Source: Nocardioides sp. SYSU D00065
GTDB lineage: Bacteria > Actinomycetota > Actinomycetes > Propionibacteriales > Nocardioidaceae
DNA: 64,000 bases
Reading direction: 5' to 3'
Assembly: GCF_017916425.1 (NCBI RefSeq)
Contig: NZ_JAFMSX010000001.1
Coordinates: 992,001 to 1,056,000 of the forward strand
Position 1 is the first letter of the stretch. Each line of letters starts with the position of its first letter. The notes under the pieces are model-generated. The model saw only the letters and a list, made by a program, of their open reading frames with translations, made no database searches and was not told the origin of the DNA. This document shows, piece by piece, positions 59,045 through 64,000 of the stretch. The position numbers and the translations under genes were made by a program.

Positions 59045-60623
59045 CACCCACGCCGCCGCACCGGGCGGGAAGCTCGCCCGGGCCGCTCGTCACCACATCG
59101 TCCTCGTCGCCGTCCTCACGGCCCTGGGCCTGGGCGCCGGGTGGTACGTCGCGGGCGCGCAGCCTGCGACGTACACCAGCACCACACGCGTGCTGATCAA
59201 CCCATCGGTCGGCAACCCGTTCTCTGCGACCCCCGCGTCGGTACGCCAGGACGAGGTCACCAGCCTGGAGACCGAGGCGCAGATGGTCCGGTCCGCCGAG
59301 GTGCTCGCCGCGGTCGTCGAGCGCGGCGACGGCCTCACGGTCGAGGGCCTCGCCTCGCGGTTGCAGGTGAGCGTGCCGCCCAGCACCCAGATCCTCGAGA
59401 TCACCTACTCAGCCGGCGACGCGAGCTTCGCCCGGCAGGTGGCCGGAGCCGTCGCGACGGCCTACCTCGACAACCGCGACGCCCGCTTCCAGCGCATCCA
59501 GGACGAGCGCGTCGGACGGCTCGAGACCCAGACGGTGCGCACCGTCGAGGACCTGCGCGCAGCGACGTCCGCGGCGCAGAGGGGCACCCCGGCCCAGCGC
59601 GCCTTCAACAACGAGCTCGCCGACGCGCTGCGCAACGAGCTGGTCAACCTGCGCGCCCAGCGCACCTCGCTGGAGAACCTGACCTCGCCTCCGGGCACCG
59701 TCATCGCCCCGGCGTCCGTGCCGGCCGGACCGCCGCTCCTGACCACGCTCGTGTGGCCGGTGGGAGGCGCCCTGGCGGGACTCGCTCTGGGCCTGCTGCT
59801 CGCCGTCGTGCTCGAGCGCACGCGTGGCGTGGTGCGGTCCGCGAGGGAGGCCCAGGACGTCGGTGTCCCGGTCGTCGCGGCCGTCCCCGCGGCCGGGTGG
59901 CGTGACCGCCGGCGCCCGGACAGCAGGCGGGAGGCCGTCGACGCAGCCGTACGTCGCCTCCGCACCACGATCCTCGACCTCGACGACCGCCCCGGCGTCA
60001 TCACCGTCACCGGTACGACGTCCGACACGAGCGACGCCGGCGCCGCGGAGGCCCTCGCCGGGTCGTTCACCAGGGCGGGGCACCGGGTGGTGCTGGTGCG
60101 GCCCGGCCACGCGCCCGGGGCCGAGGACCTCGCCGTTGACGAGCGCGGCCTGGCCCAGCTGCTGCTGCACGAGCGGCTCGACGTCCACGACGTGCTGCGC
60201 CCGAGCGTCGAGCCGCTGCTGAGCGTGCTCGACGGCGGCGCCTGGACCGCGGAGACCCGGGAGCTGCTGACCGCGGACCGGGTGCGGGAGGTGCTGCAAC
60301 CCCTCGTGGACGAGGGCAACATCGTCGTGATCGAGGCGCCCGGCCGCGGCACCGCGGACGGCGAGGCCCACCTCGCGGCGGCCGATCTCGGGGTGGTGGT
60401 GGTCACCAGGTCGCGGACCCGGCGCCGGGCGCTCGAGGAGGTCGTGGGTGAGGCGCGCGCCTCGCTGTCCTCGGTCGTCGCGCTCGTCGTCGGCCCCCGG
60501 GACCTCGCGCAGCGGTCCCGACCCAGCCGCCACGCGGACTCGACACCGACCGCGACGGGTCGCGACGCCCGACGCAACGCCCGACGCGACACCTCGCACG
60601 GCGCGCCCCGGGCGCGAGCGTGA
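59034..60623 (+). CDS. Wzz-domain protein with degenerate BY-kinase-like domain
   Basis: A 529-residue protein. Residues about 20-260 form a Wzz-type periplasmic domain between two membrane helices (IVLVAVLTALGLGAGWYV and LVWPVGGALAGLALGLLLAVVL). The rest resembles a bacterial tyrosine autokinase, but the P-loop is missing: VTGTTSDTSDAGAAEAL lacks the GKS/T motif, and the Walker A' strand reads VVLVRPG in place of a DxDxR motif. NIVVIEAPG occupies the Walker B position without Asp. It is probably a non-catalytic regulator of polymer length. The basic C-terminal tail has no Tyr cluster. Confidence 0.85.
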   Translation: MPHDTHAAAPGGKLARAARHHIVLVAVLTALGLGAGWYVAGAQPATYTSTTRVLINPSVGNPFSATPASVRQDEVTSLETEAQMVRSAEVLAAVVERGDGLTVEGLASRLQVSVPPSTQILEITYSAGDASFARQVAGAVATAYLDNRDARFQRIQDERVGRLETQTVRTVEDLRAATSAAQRGTPAQRAFNNELADALRNELVNLRAQRTSLENLTSPPGTVIAPASVPAGPPLLTTLVWPVGGALAGLALGLLLAVVLERTRGVVRSAREAQDVGVPVVAAVPAAGWRDRRRPDSRREAVDAAVRRLRTTILDLDDRPGVITVTGTTSDTSDAGAAEALAGSFTRAGHRVVLVRPGHAPGAEDLAVDERGLAQLLLHERLDVHDVLRPSVEPLLSVLDGGAWTAETRELLTADRVREVLQPLVDEGNIVVIEAPGRGTADGEAHLAAADLGVVVVTRSRTRRRALEEVVGEARASLSSVVALVVGPRDLAQRSRPSRHADSTPTATGRDARRNARRDTSHGAPRARA

Positions 60624-62194
60624 CCCCCTTGGCCCCGGTGTCCCCCGCTGGTCGGGCCTCGCCGCACAGCGGCCAGCTGGAGCGGCTGGCCAGGCGGGGC
60701 ACCGCCAGCATGATCGGCGCCGGCTTCAGCGGGGTCTTCGGGGTCGTGCTGGTCGTCATCGTCACCAACGGCTTCTCCCCGGCGGTGGCCGGCACCCTGT
60801 TCGCTGCGACGGCAGCCTTCCTGATCCTGGAGTCGGTCGCGCTGCTGGGCACCGACACCGGCCTCGTGCGGTGGCTGCCCACCCAGCTCGGCTCCGACCG
60901 TGCCGGCGATCTCCGCCGCACGGTCGTGGTCGCGGTGGCCCCCGTGCTGCTGTTCTCCGTGGTCGTCGCGGCAGGTCTGCACACCGTCGCGTCCGGTGTC
61001 GCGCCGTACCTCGTCGGGGACGCGGAGGCCGACACGATGGCGGGGATGCTCCGCGCCCTCGCGCTGGTCCTCCCCGTCGCGGCCCTGCACGACCTGGTGC
61101 TGGCCGCCACCCGCGGAGCCGGCTCGATGCGCCCGACCGTGATCGTCGAGAACATCGGCCGCCTCGGGCTGCAGTCCCTGCTGGTCGTCCTCACCTACCT
61201 GGCCGGCGGCGGCACGGTGATGCTGGCCCTGGCCTGGGCGGTTCCCTACGTCCCGGGCCTGGCCGTCTCGACGGTCTGGCTCTCTCGCCTGTTGCGTCGT
61301 GGGGCGGGCGGGCGGGCGCCGGCCACGCCCTGGGCGGTGCTGGCACGCGAGTTCTGGTCCTACACCGCGGCCCGCGGCATCGCTCGCGTCACCCAGACCG
61401 CCCTCAAGCGCTCCGACATCGTGATGGTCGCCGCGCTGGCCTCGCCGGCCGAGGCCGCCCTCTACACCGCAGCCAGCCGGTTCATCGTGCTCGGGCAGCT
61501 GTTCGTGCAGTCGGTGCAGCAGGCGCTCTCGCCGCAGATGAGCTCGCTGTTCGCGCGCGGCGAGCAGCGCGCTGCCAACGCGGTGTTCCAGGCCGCCACC
61601 CGGTGGAGCATGATCGCGGCCTGGCCGCTCTACCTCGTCACAGCCGGCTTCGCGCCGGCGCTCATGGCCCTCTTCGGCGAGGGCTACGCGTCGGCCTCCG
61701 ACGTGGTGGTGATCCTCTCCCTGACGATGCTCCTGGCGACCGCCTGCGGCCCCGTCGACTCGGTGCTGCTCATGGCCGGGCGCAGCTGGCTGAGCCTCCG
61801 CAACAGCACCGTCGCGCTCGCCGTCAACGTCGGCCTCAACCTCGTCCTCATCCCGCCTCTGGGCATCCGGGGCGCGGCGATCGCCTGGGCGGTCGCGATC
61901 GTGGTGCGCAACCTCCTGCCGCTGTTCCAGGTCCGCCGCCACCTCGACATGTGGCCCGGAACGGCGCCGTCGCTGCGCGTCGGCCTCGCCGCGCTCGGGT
62001 GCTTCGGCCTCGTGGACGCGGTGCTGTGGCTCGCCGACCTGCCCCTGGTCGTCGGCATCTCGCTCACCGCCGCGGCCGCGATCGGCTACGGCGCCGTGCT
62101 GTGGACGTGGCGCGGGCCCCTCGAGCTCGCCGCGTTCCGCACCGCGCTCAGGCCACGGCACGCACCGGCGCGCCCCGGCCCCACCGCCGCCTGA
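60620..62194 (+). CDS. Wzx-type polysaccharide flippase (MOP superfamily)
   Basis: A 524-residue membrane protein with about fourteen hydrophobic segments, the MOP-flippase count. The N-terminal MIGAGFSGVFGVVLVVIVTNGFSPAVAGTLF and the later ALKRSDIVMVAALASPAEAALYTAASRFIVLG are typical of Wzx proteins. NLVLIPPLGIRGAAIAW is the usual helix 9-10 motif. It moves lipid-linked repeat units across the membrane for Wzy. The GTG start overlaps the upstream stop (GTGA); it is the last gene of the plus-strand operon. Confidence 0.92.
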   Translation: MTPLAPVSPAGRASPHSGQLERLARRGTASMIGAGFSGVFGVVLVVIVTNGFSPAVAGTLFAATAAFLILESVALLGTDTGLVRWLPTQLGSDRAGDLRRTVVVAVAPVLLFSVVVAAGLHTVASGVAPYLVGDAEADTMAGMLRALALVLPVAALHDLVLAATRGAGSMRPTVIVENIGRLGLQSLLVVLTYLAGGGTVMLALAWAVPYVPGLAVSTVWLSRLLRRGAGGRAPATPWAVLAREFWSYTAARGIARVTQTALKRSDIVMVAALASPAEAALYTAASRFIVLGQLFVQSVQQALSPQMSSLFARGEQRAANAVFQAATRWSMIAAWPLYLVTAGFAPALMALFGEGYASASDVVVILSLTMLLATACGPVDSVLLMAGRSWLSLRNSTVALAVNVGLNLVLIPPLGIRGAAIAWAVAIVVRNLLPLFQVRRHLDMWPGTAPSLRVGLAALGCFGLVDAVLWLADLPLVVGISLTAAAAIGYGAVLWTWRGPLELAAFRTALRPRHAPARPGPTAA

Positions 62195-62332
62195 CCCCGC
62201 GCCCGGGCTTTCACCAAAACTGAGGTTGAGGCCTCTCCGACGGCCGACCTACGTTCGAGGCTCCAGGCGTCCGCCGGCAACGGCCGGTGCGACCAGCGAC
62301 GCGAGCGACACCGACAGACGGGCCTGAACGAC

Positions 62333-64000
62333 ATGACCGGACCACGCACCAAGCTCGTGACGCTGCTGGCTGCGACCGCCACCGCGGCGGGCGCGCTGAG
62401 CACCACCACCGTCTCCCCGGCGAGCGCGGCCGCCACGGACGTGGTGATCAACGAGATGATGTACCACGCCGTGTCCGACCTCGACGGCGACGACTACCTC
62501 GAGCTGACGAACATCGGCACCACCCCCGTCGACCTGTCCGGGTGGACCTTCAGCGGCATCACGCTCACCCTCCCCGCCGGCACCACGATCGCCCCCGGTG
62601 GCTTCCTGGTCGTCGCCAAGGACGCCGCGCAGTTCCAGGCCAGCTACGGGTTCGCCCCCGCCGCCGTCTACGGCGGCAACCTGTCCAACTCCGGAGAGAC
62701 CGTCTCGCTCAAGGACGCCGCGGGCACGACCATCGACACCGTCGCCTACGGCGAGGCCGACCCCTGGCCCGTGAAGGCCGACGGCACCGGTCCCTCCCTC
62801 GAGCTCGTCGACGCCCGCCTCGACAACAACGACTTCCTCAACTGGGCCGCCGCGACCAATGCCGCCGGCCGGACCCCCGGAGCGGCGAACTCGGTGCGTC
62901 GCAGCGGGCTGGGCCCGCGGATCACCGCCGTCACGCCGAGCACCACGACCCCCGCCGCCGGCGAGGCCGTCACCATCAGCGCCACGATCACCGGCCACGC
63001 CAGCGCGGTCGTGCGATACCGCACCGACTTCGCCGCCGAGCAGACCGTGCCGATGACCGCGACCGGCGGCGACACGTGGACCGCGACCATCCCCGGCGCC
63101 GCGGCCGGCCACCTCATCCGCTACCGGGTGCAGGCCACCAACGCGACCGCCACGACGACCTCCCCCCGCAGCGACGACACCGTCACCTATCGGGGCGTCG
63201 TGGTGCCGAGCGGCATCAGCAGCCCGATCCCGCAGTGGGAGTGGTTCATCGCCCCCTCGGACTACACCAACCTGGTCAACAACCCGACCGTCGACATCGT
63301 CGTCCAGGGGGCGATCGCCTACGAGGGCCGCGTCTACGACAACGTCTCGATGGAGATCAAGGGGCACGCCTCGCAGCGCGACCCCAAGGTCAGCTGGAAG
63401 TTCAAGACCCCTGCGGGCTACGACTTCGACATGCCCGGGCTCCTCGTGGAGCCGGTCGACGAGCTCGACATGCAGGCCGACTGGAGCGACCGCTCCCACG
63501 GCCGGGCGATCCTGTCCTGGGACGCCTACGCCCGGGCCGGCTTCGAGGACCACACGATGTTCCCGGTCCGCACCCAGCGCAACGGCGCCTTCCAAGGCCT
63601 GTACACGCTGCAGGAGACCTACGACGGGACCTGGCGCGAGCGCGAGGGGTACGACGACGACCAGTTCTACGAGGCTGAGACGAGCGCCTTCTCCACCCGG
63701 CCGATCTCCGTGCAGTTCTCCAAGAAGTCGCCCGACGAGACCGACTTCGCGCCCATCGCGGCCTTCGTCAGCGGCGTCCGGCTGACCGGGACCGCCCAGC
63801 GCAACCACCTGCTCGCCAACGCCGACCTGCCCCAGATGCTCAACTACGCGGCGGTGACCGCCATCGTCGAGCACCACGACTCCGCGTCGAAGAACTTCTA
63901 CCTCGCGCAGGAGCCGACCACGGGCCGGTGGCGCATCCTGCCGTGGGACCTCGACCACACGCTCGGCAACGGGTGCTGCAACGTCGACAGCGCCTTCGTG
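62333..64000 (+). CDS. Secreted lamin-tail / CotH-family protein (partial, C-terminus outside window)
   Basis: The frame is open to the window edge (556 codons). The signal peptide ends near ASAAA (residue 33). A lamin-tail domain follows (VVINEMMYHAVSDLDGDDYLELTNIGTTPVDLSGWTF). An Ig-like sandwich spans about 195-285. The CotH atypical kinase domain starts near residue 310 (SMEIKGHASQ; LYTLQETYDG) and reaches its metal motif PWDLDHTLG near 536. CotH proteins phosphorylate extracellular proteins in spore-formers; here an extracellular matrix role is inferred. The upstream gap holds a possible -10 TACGTT at 62250-62255 and an AT-rich element at 62211-62232. Confidence 0.88.
   Translation, partial: MTGPRTKLVTLLAATATAAGALSTTTVSPASAAATDVVINEMMYHAVSDLDGDDYLELTNIGTTPVDLSGWTFSGITLTLPAGTTIAPGGFLVVAKDAAQFQASYGFAPAAVYGGNLSNSGETVSLKDAAGTTIDTVAYGEADPWPVKADGTGPSLELVDARLDNNDFLNWAAATNAAGRTPGAANSVRRSGLGPRITAVTPSTTTPAAGEAVTISATITGHASAVVRYRTDFAAEQTVPMTATGGDTWTATIPGAAAGHLIRYRVQATNATATTTSPRSDDTVTYRGVVVPSGISSPIPQWEWFIAPSDYTNLVNNPTVDIVVQGAIAYEGRVYDNVSMEIKGHASQRDPKVSWKFKTPAGYDFDMPGLLVEPVDELDMQADWSDRSHGRAILSWDAYARAGFEDHTMFPVRTQRNGAFQGLYTLQETYDGTWREREGYDDDQFYEAETSAFSTRPISVQFSKKSPDETDFAPIAAFVSGVRLTGTAQRNHLLANADLPQMLNYAAVTAIVEHHDSASKNFYLAQEPTTGRWRILPWDLDHTLGNGCCNVDSAFV

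Overview
The window is chromosomal DNA of a very high G+C actinobacterium. Almost every third codon position is G or C, GTG starts are common, and neighbouring genes are often coupled by 4-base ATGA or GTGA overlaps. The gene content and the conserved mfd / mazG / lpqU-like / eno / divIC / DUF501 / ppx neighbourhood, known from Mycobacterium and relatives, fit an actinomycete. A Nocardioides-like genus is my best guess, by inference only. No plasmid, prophage or CRISPR signature is visible.

Positions 1-5614 hold a minus-strand surface-protein operon: a DUF6916-type protein, three paralogous phage-tail-collar (MdpB-type) proteins and a very large secreted Ig-repeat protein that runs off the left edge, with a DUF1905 gene just upstream. 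Positions 5873-24650 are mostly housekeeping: an AarF/ABC1 kinase, a palindromic 107-bp tandem repeat, a MoxR ATPase-GNAT-VWA operon, acetyltransferase and DinB genes, YchJ, YigZ, YihY, a TauE-type permease, cystathionine beta-synthase, an SGNH hydrolase, a Bax-inhibitor-1 protein, an unusual short-variable-arm tRNA with a UAA anticodon, peptide deformylase, an ACT regulator, a family 5 uracil-DNA glycosylase, a Ppx/GppA phosphatase, DUF501 and DivIC. Positions 24670-38240 carry enolase, an AraC/DinB fusion, a secreted phytase-like esterase, MazG, a SurA-like lipoprotein, Mfd, a secreted protein of unknown function, a lytic transglycosylase, a VOC protein, a guanidine-III riboswitch in front of a Gdx/SugE exporter, and a CysQ-type phosphatase.

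Positions 38251-64000 form an exopolysaccharide region. It opens with a LuxR protein that has a degenerate receiver and a histidine kinase/LuxR response-regulator pair. These are followed by an asparagine-synthetase-like protein that has lost the key residues of both active sites, and the priming sugar-phosphate transferase. An HNH/DUF222 gene and a 0.9-kb array of decayed copies of a sulfotransferase gene end then interrupt the cluster. Beyond them lie a minus-strand operon (Alg14/Alg13-type split glycosyltransferase, two sulfotransferases, a GT2 glycosyltransferase), a Tat-exported glycoside hydrolase, a LamG lipoprotein, and a plus-strand operon (sulfotransferase, Wzy-like polymerase, APH-like kinase, sulfotransferase, Wzz, Wzz with a kinase domain lacking its P-loop, Wzx flippase). 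A secreted lamin-tail/CotH protein runs off the right edge. Four sulfotransferases of two types in one Wzx/Wzy locus suggest a sulfated or otherwise decorated extracellular polymer.

A recurrent regulatory theme is leaderless transcription: many genes have a TANNNT -10 hexamer ending 6-7 bases before the start codon and no ribosome-binding site. The most unusual items are the doubly degenerate amidotransferase and pseudo-kinase in the sulfotransferase-rich polymer locus, the class-I tRNA(UAA), the gene-end repeat array, and the tail-collar/Ig-protein surface operon.
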